This document shows, piece by piece, positions 24,515 through 37,605 of a stretch of DNA of 64,000 nt (within the stretch, counting starts at the first letter, position 1; each line of letters begins with the position of its first letter). Both the position numbers and the translations under genes were made by a program. The notes under the pieces were generated by a model. It was not told the origin of the DNA. It was given only the letters and a program-made list of their open reading frames with translations, and did not search any database. The stretch is from Neckera pumila (lineage: Eukaryota > Streptophyta > Bryopsida > Hypnales > Neckeraceae): contig OZ018417.1 in NCBI GenBank assembly GCA_963969595.1, forward strand, positions 3,722,501 through 3,786,500, in the 5' to 3' direction.

Positions 24515-25260
24515 TTCATTCTTTGAGTTGAGTAAGGTGCCCCCCAACATGCTTAACTCACCATTCATACTGCAAATCCCCTAATGTTGAAAACACATTC
24601 AATTTTTGGTTATGAAAATTTCTTGTACTACGCATTTATTATAGGTAATGATTTAAACATCCCTTTTACAATTCACTTTTACTTAGTGTAAAGCGCCCTT
24701 TAATTTTTGCCAACCCTAGCAAACAAAAAAAAGGTTGGAAAATCTTGTAAACATTCTTTGAGATGAGCAAGGTGCCCTCCAATATGTTTAACTCACTATT
24801 CATGCTGCAAACCCTCCTAATGTTGGAAACACTTTGAATTTTTTGGTTATGAAGATTTCTTTTGTATATTATTAGTGATGACTTGAGCGTCCCTTTTACA
24901 TTTTATTTTTACTGAGTGTGAAGTGCCCTTTAATAATTTTTGCCAATCCTAGACAAAAAAAAAAGAGTTGAAATTTTTTTTCTCTATCTCTAGCCAAGGC
25001 CAAAAATAATAAGGCCATTATGGGACACCCATTTAGTGGTTGCAAAATGTTTAATGGTTGCAAAGGTTATGAAGATTTCTTATATTTATTGTTGGTGATG
25101 ACTTGAGCATCTCTTTTACATTTCACTTTTAGTTAGTGTGAAGCGCCCCCACCTTAATTTTTTGCCAACCCTAGAAAAAAGGAATTGTTTCTTTCTCCGT
25201 CTATCTCTCGCCAACTAAGGCCAAAAATAACCAGGCCATTATGGGACGCACGTCTCAAGG
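24506..25260. repeat. Degenerate tandem repeat, ~235-bp period, leading into the CCCH gene leader
   Basis: The block AATCTTGTATTCATTCTTTG at 24506 recurs at 24741, and both copies continue through GTTATGAA.ATTTCTT, CCCTTTTACA, and GTGCCCTTTAAT or its variant to GCCAACCCTAG-like sequence. A third partial copy runs from about 25061. The phrase GGCCATTATGGGAC occurs at about 25010 and again at about 25232, so the DNA next to the gene leader has been duplicated with the array. Confidence 0.75.
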
Positions 25261-26152
25261 CTGCGCAGTGGGTGAGGCCGAGCCTTACGAAAGCGCCCTT
25301 ACTGGCTGTTGCTGCACTACTCTCAGGGCTCAGCCCGGCGTGGGCACCAAACCCTAATCCTTCCTTTCCGCTCCTTTTTCTGGGGCCGCAGCAGCTTTGC
25401 TGCCTCTACTGTAAGTTACTCCTTCAGTTCCCTTGCGCCTGCTGCCCGCAACCTTTTGCTTTCCCCCCCGTCCTTCCTTCCTTCCTTCCTTCCTTCCTGC
25501 CTGCCTTCCTTCCTTTCCTTGGCTCCGTCTCCGTCTCTCCAGCTGGATCGGCCGGCAGTCGCTCCGCGGCGCTCCTTGCTGCCTGCTGCTGCCTGTTTAT
25601 TAGTTGCCCATCCTTTGCATCATTCACTTATTGGGTGCCACCGCACGACGCCCAGTTCAGTTTGCTATCCTCGTCACTCCAGGTGTCTCGGGACTGAGCA
25701 TAGCATGCGCCGAGCTTCGTCCCGGCTTGCTGCTCCCTCTCATGTATCGGGCCGCGGCACCGTCGACCTCCTTTGGTTGCGTCGCGTCCGTTTGCGTGTG
25801 TGTGCCCCCTTTTTTTTGGTGGGTTTGAAAAAATTTCGTCTATTTTGTCCTGGTGTTGCGTGTTTGTTCTGGTAGGGAGAGAGACCCTACTTGCGGGTTG
25901 AGAGATTGGAGCGTTGTGTGAGGTGATGGGTTTGTGATGGGAGGGGTTTGAGCAATGGCGGGGTGTTTGGGGAGGATTATTAGCGAGGGTGGTTGTTTAG
26001 GTTCGAGGGTGCGTCGTTGAATCCGCGCAGGGGAGTGTGAGATTGGGTGGGGAAGGGTTATTATGTGTTGAGTCCGGTTTTGTGGTTAGGGTTTCGTGTT
26101 GGGAAAAGAGGGAAGGGAAAGGGGGAAAGGAAGGTTGAGAGGGTGTTAAGTG
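25185..26152 (+). promoter_or_regulatory. Promoter and 5' leader region of the CCCH gene
   Basis: Composition shifts sharply here from AT-rich to balanced or GC-rich. It includes a telo-box AAACCCTAA at 25349-25357, a CCTT microsatellite at about 25477-25520 and several short open frames that are probably leader sequence. The transcription start and any leader intron are not resolved. The long frames in this area (25185-25875) shift across the microsatellite and show no conserved motif, so I do not call them genes. Confidence 0.5.
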
Positions 26153-29100
26153 ATGGCCATGGCCTCCTCTTTTCCGCCAGGCTTCGAGGGGGCAGTGCCG
26201 GGATCTTTTCCTGTCCTTCGTCACATTCCGCAGACAAACGTTCCAAAGAAGGCAAGAGAGAGTAAGAAAGTGTCATGGGCCTCGGAAGACAGCCTGTGTC
26301 AGGTCATTCTCCATCCTCCACCTTCCATCCATCGTTTCACCCCCTTGTCTTTTGTGTGATAAGATTGAACTCTCTAAGAGACGGAACGGTGTTTGGAACG
26401 GTGTTCTGTTCTGACCGGATCGATGCGTAAAAGTGAGGGTTGAAACGAGAAGAAGCATCATGAGCACCGTCTTTGACCTCTGAGAAATTCCGACCATCTG
26501 GGAATTCGCCAGCATCAAGAACAGCATATCAGGAACAAATGTGAAAAGCAATCTCTTGGCGGGGATCCATGACTACAAACAATCATCTGCTAAGGAGCTT
26601 GAACACAAACCATCAGAAACACTCTGGTCATTGAAAACAATATGGATCGAAAATGATAATTGTTTTTTACAAATATTGCCTCGTCTTTCAGACAGATATG
26701 TAACCGTGAAACAACCAGATGCTCTTTTGCCGCAATGGTCAAGGGCGATGAGGTTAATCCTTCACGGGATGCACAAGTCGTGGGGCAAGAGAGCGTTTTC
26801 GGTCTTCATATTTTCTCTAGAGGGATTATGCTTTGAGGCTAGTTTGTTCTTGACATCCGGCAGACTTCTCCCTCTCTGTTTTGAGTCTACGAGGTTTCTG
26901 TGCGCAGATGTTGAATCCTCTTCGTGAAGGTTTCTTTAACGGTCACACTTCCGTTGTCGAAATCCAGTGCTTCCTTTTAATACGTGTAGCTAGACTTAGT
27001 GTATTCATTCTGTTTCGAAATCACGTGTGGTCATCATTAGAACTTCATTGCAGGCGTCCCCTCGCTCGCTGCTGTCTGCATGCCCTGCTATAGGCTCACA
27101 TGGGTTTTGTTACATCTTGTCAAATGTCAATGCCCCTTCTCTCACTACCATGTCGGTGCCGTTATTTACTCATTCGAGTATCTCCTGTCCCATTTGTGGT
27201 ACAGATTGTACGGCCAGATTCTTATGTAACTACCCGCGTGCTCGTGTACTCTTTTAGTGAGTTGTCGAAACTCGAAACGCAGATATAGTCCGTTTCAGTT
27301 GTTCCTCAGTTTGCTCTTGCTCGGTTTATCTGTACAAGCTTTGCTAGATTCTGAACATCTGATTAGGCTTTTATAATCTCCTGTTGAACAGTCGTCGCAG
27401 TCATGTAGGAGGAAGCTTTGAATTTTTATTTTTATTTTGTCCGAATTCACGGCCTGTTGGTTTTACAGTCTGCTGAAGGACTATAGGTCACCCTTTTAAT
27501 AATTTATCCAGACATGGTCAATCGTGGGAGTTTGTCAACTAGAGACTTGCTCATGTCACTACTCAGGCCAAAGTGTGGATCGAAGATATCGTAAATCTAG
27601 AATCCATCGTTAAACTGGAACTCTTTATATACTTTTGCACTTGAAAGACCATGAGTTCACACATGAAAGACTTTGAACATGCCACATCTTTCTTCGACCG
27701 TACACAACTGCTTTCAAAAGTTAGAAGTGCGTGTTTGGCTTCGAAGGACCATCGCTTCTCTAAACCATCGCTTTTAGATAGTATGCTACAGCGGGTTGTG
27801 TTACGGACGTCATCTATCTTTCGATTGTGCCTCTTCTCTTAGAATTTATACTTGTATGATGAAGAATGTGGGCAGGGCAGTGCGCAACGTGTCCTTGCCA
27901 TCTTAGACTTGATCATTTGAGAACAATTGTTTTTCTTTGTGTCTTAGGAGTCTCTGTCTCGGGATAAACATGAGAGAACTCCCTTCTGGAGGTCTGCTAA
28001 CTGATCTTTGTACAATTGTGTTATGCTACAGGTGCGGCTTTTCGCGGCAGAAGACCCACCTGCTCAATCCAGTAGTACTATCCAAGAGATGCTTCTGCCG
28101 AAAAAGGCAAGATTCATGCACATGATAAATCCTGTAGTGCATGCGGACCTCCCGCCAGGATTTGGACCTTCTGCCCAAATGGGATTGAAGCGAGTTGTAG
28201 CAAACATTGTGCCACAGATGCCATGGCGTACTCCAGAACGCGTACGTTTCATTCTTTCTCCAGTGCACATTTTAGCATATGGGTACTGTTCTCATTTTGC
28301 TACCGCTTTATTGGTCAAATATGTGCAGGAGGTCCTCTTTTAAATAGGTTATTTTTGTAGATACATAGTCCATTTGTTGTAGTCTTGGATACTCGTATAA
28401 TCGATCAACGCAGTGTACAGACCAATGCACTAACGTCGCGTGCAAATTTACAGTACAAATTGGACCCAAGTTGGCTTGTTATGGCCGGAGGTGAAAGTAA
28501 AGAGATGCTCGTTCAAAGGCAGCGAGAGAACAGAACTCTCGAGGCTGTGTATCCCCGGCCCTCTGCTATTCCTGAGAGGTATTTTGCAGAATGTTGTCAG
28601 AGTCTTCATTTCATATGTCGCGTTCTGTACTCCATTGATGATGAGCTTTTGTTACGAAATATCAAAGATAACTTGATTGTTGTGTCTTAGCCTCTGAGCA
28701 GCACAAGAGCTTGGGTAAGGTAGTGATGTGGAACCAGTGTGTTGCTCAACGGCTGACGCCGTCGATGCTTTTCAGTCCTGCAGAGCCTTCCGAACCTCAG
28801 TTTCATATTGACGAAAGCGATGCAAACACTTTGATAATCCCAGTTGTTCCAATAGACGATGATGATTCACCTGACCCGGACGATGCTCCGATCACATCAG
28901 GTAGCGCATATGATATTCTTGAGGAGTATTCATTTCCAAGTAAGTCTTGCCTGAAGTGTGTGTTTTACATATGCTGAGTGAAAGGACCAGGCAGAGGATT
29001 TACGTCATTTTGTTTTTTACAGTTTGAGTTCGAGAATCACATTTTAAAATTTTATTTATTATTTATTTATTTTTATTGTATATATTTAGGTTACTGTTAC

Positions 29101-30259
29101 TGTGTTTGGCGTGTTCACTTTACGCCTTGATTGAAGGTTGTATGTTCACTGTTCAAGGTTGTGACGTCTTTGATAAATTTCTTTGACTCTTCGAAGTATT
29201 TGAATTGATCGTGAGAATTCATCTGCAGGAGGAAAACCCCTGTCTCCTCCGCCGGGTTTTAACTTGGCAGGCATACCCGCAAAATCTCGAAGCTGGTTTC
29301 CAGAAATTCCTCAAGAGAACATTACGTCGTTACCAGCTTCGTCCCCAGCACATATTTTGGGCCTGTCCACGAACATCCTTCCTCCAAACGGAATTGCTAT
29401 GCAGACTACTACAAATTCTCGGACGGGAACCTTGGCACCTTCTGCCCGCACAACAAGCGAGGGCTCAGGACCAGACGTTGCTGCAGCTGCCGCTGCTGCA
29501 TACGCAGCTCTGTCGCAATCAAATGACGCTACCATGATAGACCGGGAGCTGCTGATTAAGTTCCTCACGAACCCCTCCATGCTCCAGAACCTTTCTGAAA
29601 AGCTGGCACAAAATCCACCCGGAGCTTCCGAAATAGGAAATGGTGGTCGACGGACTTGGAATCCGACGACGGAGAGTAAAGGTGGCCCGAGGTACGTGGA
29701 GCCATCCTCCGATCCTCATTCGGGTTATGACAGGCCCCCTGGCTTTGGGGCATACGTCCCCCCTCAGGCCCCGCCTCAACAATCCATCTCCCCACCACCT
29801 GTGTCTGGCTCGGGCCGACAGCGAGACGATCAGTATTACAAAGACCTGATTTCGCAGCATGGGAGGAAAAACGAGGAAACTCTCTGGGGAGGAGGTGCTG
29901 TTGAAACGGAAACCAGCTTTGGGGGGCGACCAAGCAGCAGGGCAAATGGGACCGACCGAGACAACAGGAAGTTGGAGAAGGCGGACCGAACAGAGAGAGG
30001 TGAGAGGCTTGATTCTGGAGCAAGGTGGGCAGACCGAGATGTTGACATGATGGACATTGGAGGAAGGTCAGGTGAGGAAAGTCGGTCCGGGCAGTCTCGA
30101 GGAAAATCAAGGAAGGCTTGCATATATTTCACGACCTCCAGGGGTTGTCGCAACGGCAACACTTGCGCATTTGTTCACGAGTCTAACAATGCGGAAAGGG
30201 CAAAGAGGCCCAAGTTGGAGGGAAAAGATAGCAGTAAGGGATACAGATACAATTCCTGA
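26153..30259 (+). CDS. CCCH zinc-finger protein with RVxF-like KKVSW motif, 559 residues, 5 coding exons
   Basis: Coding exons by hand: 26153-26302, 28032-28241, 28454-28578, 28776-28939 and 29229-30259; all junctions are GT-AG and phases close to give 559 residues. Residues 38-42 are KKVSW, followed by CQVRLFAAED, the N-terminal signature I recall from plant CCCH proteins of the C3H6 type. The region 51-217 contains LPPGFGP, AVYPRPSAIPE and the acidic IPVVPIDDDDSPDPDD. Exon 5 adds a poly-Ala tract and LLIKFLTNPSMLQNL, a short conserved helix, then a Pro/Gly-rich and charged region. The single zinc finger near the C-terminus is C514-x8-C523-x5-C529-x3-H533, a CCCH type expected to bind RNA. 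A basic tail (AKRPKLEG) may be nuclear localising. KKVSW fits the PP1-docking consensus, and an RVxF-type motif plus C-terminal CCCH recalls animal PNUTS. The first coding intron is long (1.7 kb). The choice between the ATGs at 26153 and 26159 is open. Confidence 0.88.
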
Positions 30260-32595
30260 TTGGAACTGTATCTGCCTAAACAAGCCAAACTAATTGGGCA
30301 AGTGCTCTTTTCAATACAAAGAGAGGCCATGCACCACATGTGCCGAGGAGACAACGGAGGAATGACACCAGTTATGAGAGGATCCTAAATGTGAACAAAG
30401 TGCACTCCAACTTGGACTCGCACAGAAGAGGAGCTTCTCCATCGAATGCAAAAGCACATACACTTCGGGTTGAAGAAAGAATTCAGCACCTGCGATGGTG
30501 AATTTAATAGCCTACGATCTTGGCCCCAAAGCCTGGGCACATTGAAATGTTTGAGGAAGAATTTTCGGTTTCAGGGACATGTGGGTTGCCAGGCATGGGA
30601 TTGAAAGTCGAGAGAAAAAGAAATTTCAAACTTTAATTTTCTGCTTTTGAATCAAGCGGCTCTATTCACTTGCCTGGCACATGAAACCATTTGGAAGTTG
30701 TGAGGGCTTTGAGCTCACTGCAAAGTTCAAGAAGTTTATCACGTTTTCTTATCAATTTTTTTCCTTCAGGGCCATCACTGGCAGCTGCCCAATTGGGATA
30801 AAAGCGTAACTTGAAAGATTCATTTTCTCTTCGTTGTGCCTGAATGGAATGTCTGTCAGAAACTTGCAACATCAGGTTTCACATGGACTAATGAACACCG
30901 TAGCAAAGGACTAGACCTGCAAGAAATAATCAGAACAGAATTTAGCACCTTGTTTATGCAAGACAAATCAGCTTTTGTCAAAATTTAACCAACTAAAAAA
31001 ATGTATAAACTGAAGTTAACTTGCCATCCAAGAAACACGGTTGTGATTTGGAGCCTTCAATGAAAAGTTATGGACATACATGTACAGTTTTACAAATCTT
31101 CTTCAAACTTTGTCCTTTGCTATTGATTAGAGACTTCAATCACAAGCGAATTTGGAGCTATAAATTTGACTTAATTTCCCACAGTTTTTTTTTTTTTTGT
31201 AAAAAACAAGTTTGCTATGCTCAAATAGGCTGCAAACATAACTATGGCATTTCTTTTTACTCTAATCGGTTGAGCTCTTATGACATTGGCTCATTGTCAT
31301 TATAAACAAATACTTTATCTATGCCGGCCTTTTTCAAAAAATTGGAGTTTCTATCATATCATTGAGCTCTTATGTATTCTAAATTAAATGTACCACTTTG
31401 ATTATTGTACTTCCTACTACCATGCATAGTTACAAAAAGCACGTGTCCTCTTCTCATATTACAAATATTACAAATATTGAGTGGATTCTACAGCTTTTAG
31501 TATGAATTTAGAAAATCAAAACTTTAACCTCAACTATCTATAAGTGCATTGAAATGATAATTTCATCACTTCTCTTTGAGGGTGCTTATTTTTAAAGCAT
31601 TTTTCAATTAGTTACAAAATTTCTAGAAATTACTAAATAAATTCATTGAATAGTTTTCATCCAAATAAATAAATATTTTGCCTTTAAAATGATGAAGAAC
31701 GATCATTGTTATGGTAAATTTCAACAAAGATTGGGTGAAACTAGCAATTTTTGGTGTTTTGAGCCAAAAAAAGAAAAAAAAAACATACTTTTGAAAGTCA
31801 CAAACTACAAAGTGATATATAAATGTGTAGAAATTTATATATCACTCTTGGAATAATACTATTGCACTACAACTTGAATTTCTTTTTACCATTACCTATT
31901 GTATTATGGTAGTTATCTAATATTTGCAAAAATATTTGCAATATTTCAAAAGTATATAGAAAGAATATATCATATGTTCCCCAAAATGCCTAGGAAGTTG
32001 CCCACTATGTCAAAAATGACTTGGTGACCTTGATTGAAAACAAATCACAAAGCATTAGCAAGGCTACATCTTATGTCAAAATGTCAAAACTATCCATTCC
32101 AAATTGACTTTCTAAGAATCAAATTGAATTCTCATTTGGCTCTTGCAAACCCATGGCAATTATCCTTTAGGAATTAATAATTCCATTTGGAAATGAAAAA
32201 AAAAAGATCTTTTTAGTTTCAATACACTATATAAAAAATATTTAAAAGTTTGTCAAAATGATTTATTCAAAGTACAGAAGTATTTACTTTTGAAAGAAGC
32301 AAATGCAATCATAGTTTAGAATTGAAATGATCCCAAAATGCAGCACTTTTGGACTTAGTTTTAATCTTCTTTCCTAAAATTTCTAAATTTCTAAAAATTC
32401 TACTTTTTTTACACACAACAAAAATATTCATGTACTTTGGCATGTCTATACATTGTGGGGTTAGTCTTCACAAGATTGTTAAAGTTTGACGTTCATATAT
32501 GTAAAAATCATCTAAACTTCAAAAATACATTTGCTACATGTGTAAATGGATTTTGAAGACCATTACAGAAAATTTCAGCCTTCTGGAGGGCTGCT

Positions 32596-32642
32596 CCAGA
32601 GTGACAAACCAAGCTATTTCAAAGCTTGGTTTGTCACTCTGG
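32596..32642. repeat. Perfect hairpin, 20-bp arms and 7-nt loop
   Basis: CCAGAGTGACAAACCAAGCT is followed by the loop ATTTCAA and then the exact reverse complement. Such a short perfect stem may be a recent inverted duplication. It is shorter than a usual plant miRNA precursor, and no T-run follows that would mark it as a terminator. Confidence 0.85.
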
Positions 32643-35165
32643 AAAAGTGTTGTTGCAAGTTGCTTGCTCACCAAAACATTCTGATTTTACAGTTTTATTT
32701 TTATTTAAAATATATATATTTGAGACATATTTTGATGTAGATACAAGAAATCAAAGATCAATAAACAAAATTGTTATGTTATATAGCACGCACATTAATG
32801 GCATTCAATAAATATAATACGGGTGCTAGGCATTGGAATATCAAGGATGCTAGCATAAAAATATTGATAATATTCAATACAGTAGGAAGACTTTTTGTAT
32901 TTAAGGTAGGAATGAAGGTGATGATGGCATTAGCAATAGGACAATAGTATTGACTTGGATGGATGTAACTTTATTGTTTGAATATGCTCAATTGAAAAAA
33001 GCCTTCATATTTTTAAGAAGACCATTTTGTAGATGTGTGCACGCTCATTTGGATTTCCTTAATCATTGTTGTATGATGCATGGATTATTTTTGGAAGAAA
33101 TTTACTGTTATCGGATATATAATTTGAATTAAGAATATATTAGACCATCAAACAAAAATAATTGCAACCCAAAGGTTAAATAATATAGTATGATAGTTGT
33201 ACTAAAACATTGAATTTAGAAATCCCACCCAACAATAATACATTGTAGAAGAAAATTAACATTTTTGAGTAGTAGCATCATTGTTGAATGTCACTATTAA
33301 AAAGTGAAGCATGTTTACAAATTTTATATTGAATTGATTTTTAGTGGTATCTTCAAATGACATTATATCAAAAACATTACAATTATATTATAACAATTGC
33401 TTTACTAACAACCTATAGATTATTTAGGATTGTTAAGAAGATTTCATACGATTGATTCAATCAAAGGCATTAGAGAAAATTTTAGGCCTCTGGAAGGCTG
33501 CTCCACAGCCCTCCAAGGTACCTTGAAATTTGTTTTTTGGGGGCTAAGAAAATCATTTTTTCCTATTCCCACCCACCTGAAATTGCAATGGCAATGGCGC
33601 AAGAACCAAGTTTTAAGAGTTTAAATTTTATTAATATATGGGCTTCCCCCCACAAAGCAATTGAGCTCCAAGAAGGACCCAATTAGTTTTATGCATTTCT
33701 TACATAATCACAACTAAGTCCCGCACAAGAAATTGAGTTGAAACCCAAGCTCAATTGTAGCGGCGTAGCCCAATCCAGTTGAGTTGAGTTTATTTAGCAA
33801 GAATTTTGAACAAGTAATGCCATGTATAAAAGATATATATTGTTTCATTTTTGAAAATCACAATAGAAATTTTTGTCATTTATGATGTCAAAAATGTAAT
33901 GAAAAATAAAGCTTTGTTACATGTTTATAGTTTAATATTTAAGGATGAATGCAAGAATTCTATCCTAAAAAGACGTAATCCAATTATTCACTAATAAAGA
34001 GAAAATAATTGCAATTTGTATTAGATGTTTATTGCAAATACTTGTTTGACATAACACCTAGATTGCATGTTGCCAAATCTTCTTTGCCTACTTACTTGTT
34101 GGTTGAATTTTCAACTTCTAAAAATTGAAAAGTAATCTATAATTATCAATATACCCTTTTTTTTACGGAATGCCTTTTGTCTCTCTGATTCATGTTATGT
34201 TGCTTTTGTATAAATGTATGTATCTAAAGGTACTCTAAATATTGCAAAATGTTACAATATTAGTATTTCAATGATATCTATTTTTAAGTGAAAAGTTTTG
34301 GGATCTAAATTTTCATGATCAAATGATGAACCAAAAAGACCATTTCTAAAATCAAATTTTCAAATCTACATTAGTGTTAAATAATTATGGCCTTTGTAAA
34401 GTTAAAAATGTAAATTTTAAAATAATTTAAATATGCATGCCAAACTCTTCATTTTTCTCTAGTTTACTTGTGACAACCAGTTTCAAATTTTCAAATTTTC
34501 AAAATTTTAAGGTCTTCAAACCTATAGATATGAAAATTATAAATTTAGAATTTATAGTTTATAAATTGATTTTTTATTTTGTAATATTTTAATTTTATGT
34601 ATTTTCAAAATTTGACTTCATAAACTTATATTATTCTATAAATTTATGATATTGCAAAAAAAGGATCTCAATTATATCTAACCAAATGGATTGTAGATAA
34701 AAGAACATATAAAGAAATGAAAAATGCTCAAAACATTTGTATGGCTTGAAAGTTATAAAAGTTTTAATAGCTGTAACTTAGTTTTTAATTTTATTAGAAC
34801 ATCAAATTTTTATATAAATATTCACAATCAAATATGTTATTCTAGAATTCATCTTAAATTTACGGAGATAAATTTTAAGTCATGCTTTTTAATGATCATT
34901 TGGTAATGGTAAGGGTGGTGAAGAGGTGGTGGTTTTACTTTTACATGACCAAAGGCACAATAAACATATTGAGAGGTCGTAGTCATTGTGTCCCCTACCC
35001 AAGTTGTAGTGGTAAACAATACTCTACTTGGACATAATCTTCATTTCATTGAGTAAGGCCTTCTTCTATTGTTGACCTTTGATAATTATTTTAGATGGTA
35101 AGGATGATGAAGGGTCTTAGACTCACTTATGTCATGTCATGTAAGCATGATGGGAATAAAAGCAT

Positions 35166-35569
35166 AAGGTAGAGCCACCCATTTCCGACTAGTGACCCAT
35201 TCCCGACCTATAGGTGCATATATTTTTGACCAAGTTTAGAATGTTTTGTTTTTTTTCCTTTTCAAGGTTGGAACTAATAAATACATTATAGATGTCCCAA
35301 ATTGTGAGAAAGAAAGTAGGAAATGATGGTTAGGAAAAAAGTTATTGAATGATCGGAATTGGAAGATTCTAGATGATGGCCATGGGTCTGGAGCACCTTT
35401 TGCCTCCCAAAATTCCTAGTAATTTCAGTTCAAGCGATAAAATTACCAACTTTTTTGCAATCCTTGTCATTTCTATTGACGTATCTCTAAAAAATATTTG
35501 TTTTGCCTTCACTACTTTAGATCATGTTGGAATTCCTTATTTGGTTGGTTATAGGTGGCTCTACCTTAT
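35166..35569. mobile_element. Segment with ~16-bp inverted termini
   Basis: The left end ATAAGGTAGAGCCACC and right end GGTGGCTCTACCTTAT are perfect inverted repeats about 400 bp apart. The interior shows CCATTTCCGAC-type sequence similar to DNA at about 49620-49680. It fits a small non-autonomous DNA element, though no target duplication is evident. Confidence 0.5.
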
Positions 35570-35802
35570 ATTATTGTATAAGGTACAAACTCTCAAAAGT
35601 CATTATGAAATTACATTGATTGAGACATTGCCTCAAATGCGACCTCAATTGGCATACTTACTATCTTGCTATGGGCAATAGAAATTACAAAATCAACAAG
35701 CTACATTCCGAGAGGACAACATTTGATCGCTTTTCAAGCGAGGTAGTTTCTTAAACTTATTTTTATAATAGCTTGTGTTGATGCAAGTCAATTTCCCCAT
35801 TA

Positions 35803-36058
35803 GTAGGGATTTGGGGGCCTAGGAGGCCATTTCAGGCCCGTTTCCAAATTCGGCCAAATTTGTGAACAACGGTATGGGTCAAAAAAAAAATTTCAAAAAG
35901 AAAGTTTTTTTTTTTGCCAAATATCATTCAAAGCAATTTTTTTTTCCAAAATGACGTGGTAGTTGTTGTGCCACGTTAGCCAGCTGTTGCAGCTGTGTTC
36001 TTGCAGTCTAGAAACAGAGGGGAATTTGCAACCTCCAAGGCCCCCAAATGCCCTCTAA
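35803..36058. mobile_element. Short inverted-repeat element with GGCC-rich ends
   Basis: The left side ATTTGGGGGCCTAGGAGG pairs with the right side CCTCCAAGGCCCCCAAAT, and both are flanked outward by ATTAG-like sequence. The interior holds A and T runs, GACGTGG and TTGCAGTCT, shared in type with the nested element at 20217 and the segment near 62541. Confidence 0.65.
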
Positions 36059-36755
36059 TGTTTTATCTACAACCAACTAACATTGACCAAAGGGTCCTAA
36101 ATTGCTTCACATTATATCCCAATTTCTTATTCTACTAGTCTTAATTGAAGGCTAAGTTCCAACTTCCATAGGCTGTAGAAGGTGAATAGAAAATATAATA
36201 TGTAGACTTTGGAGCTTTATAGAATGAAAACAAATGTCCCAAATAGTGCTTTTTTTAACAACTTATTGCTTAGTCTCATAGGATTTGAGCAATTTGATGA
36301 AGTTCGTCCAAATCGTTTGTTCCAACTTTGAATCCCAAGTTGTTTTATGTATTACCTTATATGGAAAATATATGTCAAATAGGCATAGCATAGAATGTGA
36401 AATAGGCAAATAAGTCTACAAAATCATCCCACAAGAATGCCCAATTTTATTAGTGTTATTCCTCATATTATATACCAAACTATAGTTGGGCCTTTGAAGC
36501 CTAATGTTCAATCTCCTTCTTTGTTGAAACCTACTTGAGCTCCAAGTTCCACTTGTTTGACACCTAAAACTTCCAAAAAGCATTGCCATGTTGACATTTC
36601 TAAGTCCATTAGGACTTGGAACCCAAGTCTTGATTTTCAGCTCTTCACCAACTAGACTTTGAGAATTCAGTGGGGCCTGGGAAGTTAGTTAGCGTGTACA
36701 GTGTCAGTAGGCCACCCTACGATAAGTTATACCGAGTCCAAACGAATACTGTACA

Positions 36756-36783
36756 TGGGCCTGTACACCTACTTGAATGGGCC
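36756..36783 (+). promoter_or_regulatory. Pair of site II elements (TGGGCC) in the kinesin promoter
   Basis: TGGGCC occurs at 36756-36761 and 36778-36783, 22 bases apart. In plants paired TGGGCY site II motifs are TCP-factor targets in promoters of genes used in proliferating cells. That fits a kinesin active in growth. They lie in the compositional transition from AT-rich DNA to the GC-rich leader (36830-37160). A possible leader intron donor (GTGAGTAAG) lies near 37195. Confidence 0.5.
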
Positions 36784-37605
36784 CAGAAACCGAATACCAG
36801 CATTCCGTAACCTTCGGGTTGTCGTATTCAAAGGGACCCCGTCGCCATCCGCGCCCGCCGGCTTCGAAAGGAACCTGGATCCCAGCGCCACCAGGCCCCC
36901 CCGACCGGCCCGGTGATTCACCGGGTCCTCTCCCGCTCGCAGCAGCAGAGACTGAGCCCGGAGCTGCCGCTTCTCTCCCGCAGCTGCGGGCAGCAAAGCG
37001 AAGCATATGTGTTGCCAACCCCAGATCACGCCTCCATCGCCATAGCGCGCCCACTCTTGTCCACACTCCCCGCACTTGTCACTCTTCTTCTCATCGCCAC
37101 TCTCATTTGAGATCCAGCTCGGGGCCGCTCGCTCGCATTGCGCTGCTTTCTCCCCGGATCTAACGAGTTCGCGCCATTCGAGCTCTGGACTCAGTGAGTA
37201 AGTTGCCATTCCCGGGGATTTGGATCTGCGCATTGCCGTCTCTATCTTCTGTCTCAGTCGATTTTGAGTTTCCGCGCTTGTGTTTCATTTGCGTCTGTGG
37301 TGGATTTTGTGGAGTCAGGATCAGTGGATCGGAGACTCGGAATTGAAGGAGTGTGTGAAATGAAGGTCGGGAGGGGTGTGGCCGATGAGGAGCGTGTCGG
37401 AGAATTGATTGACGTCGGTGCGGTTTTTGAAAGCTCTTAGGATTCGGGAAATTCGGGAGTGTTTTGGCTCTGGTGGCGGCATTCTTGATTTTTTATTTTA
37501 TTTTGGCCTCGGAGGCGATTGAAGGGATCACTAATCGACGGTGCGAGGTTGGATTGCGAGGAGGAGCGATCTTTCTGGATGCCGTGAGGGAGGTAGGCGG
37601 GAAGC

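Larger units (their letters stand above)
30260..36740. other. 3' flank of the CCCH gene and AT-rich gene-free stretch
   Basis: The first few hundred bases are probably 3' UTR. From 31 kb the DNA is AT-rich with no supported gene. It holds a perfect hairpin (32596-32642), an inverted-terminal segment (35166-35569) and a GGCC-ended inverted-repeat element (35803-36058). The phrases around 32565-32600 and 33473-33510 (AGAAAATTT, CTGGAGGGCTGCTCCA or its variant) are copies of each other. The open frames at 32950-33132 and 35373-35681 have no recognisable motif. Confidence 0.5.

Noticed and set aside
25185..25875. Open frames of 170 and 188 codons before the CCCH gene
   Set aside because: They cross a CCTT microsatellite, have low-complexity Leu/Ser/Pro content and lie where the gene leader is expected.
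29519..30162. Minus-strand frames of 113, 181 and 108 codons
   Set aside because: They are antisense shadows of the large last exon of the CCCH gene, which has conserved motifs in the sense frame.
35373..35681. Possible 102-codon gene
   Set aside because: It has AT-rich composition and no motif, and it runs through the inverted terminus at 35554-35569.
36704..37233. GC-rich frames of 123-154 codons on both strands before the kinesin
   Set aside because: They lie in the GC-rich promoter/leader with frames open on both strands by composition and no recognisable domain.
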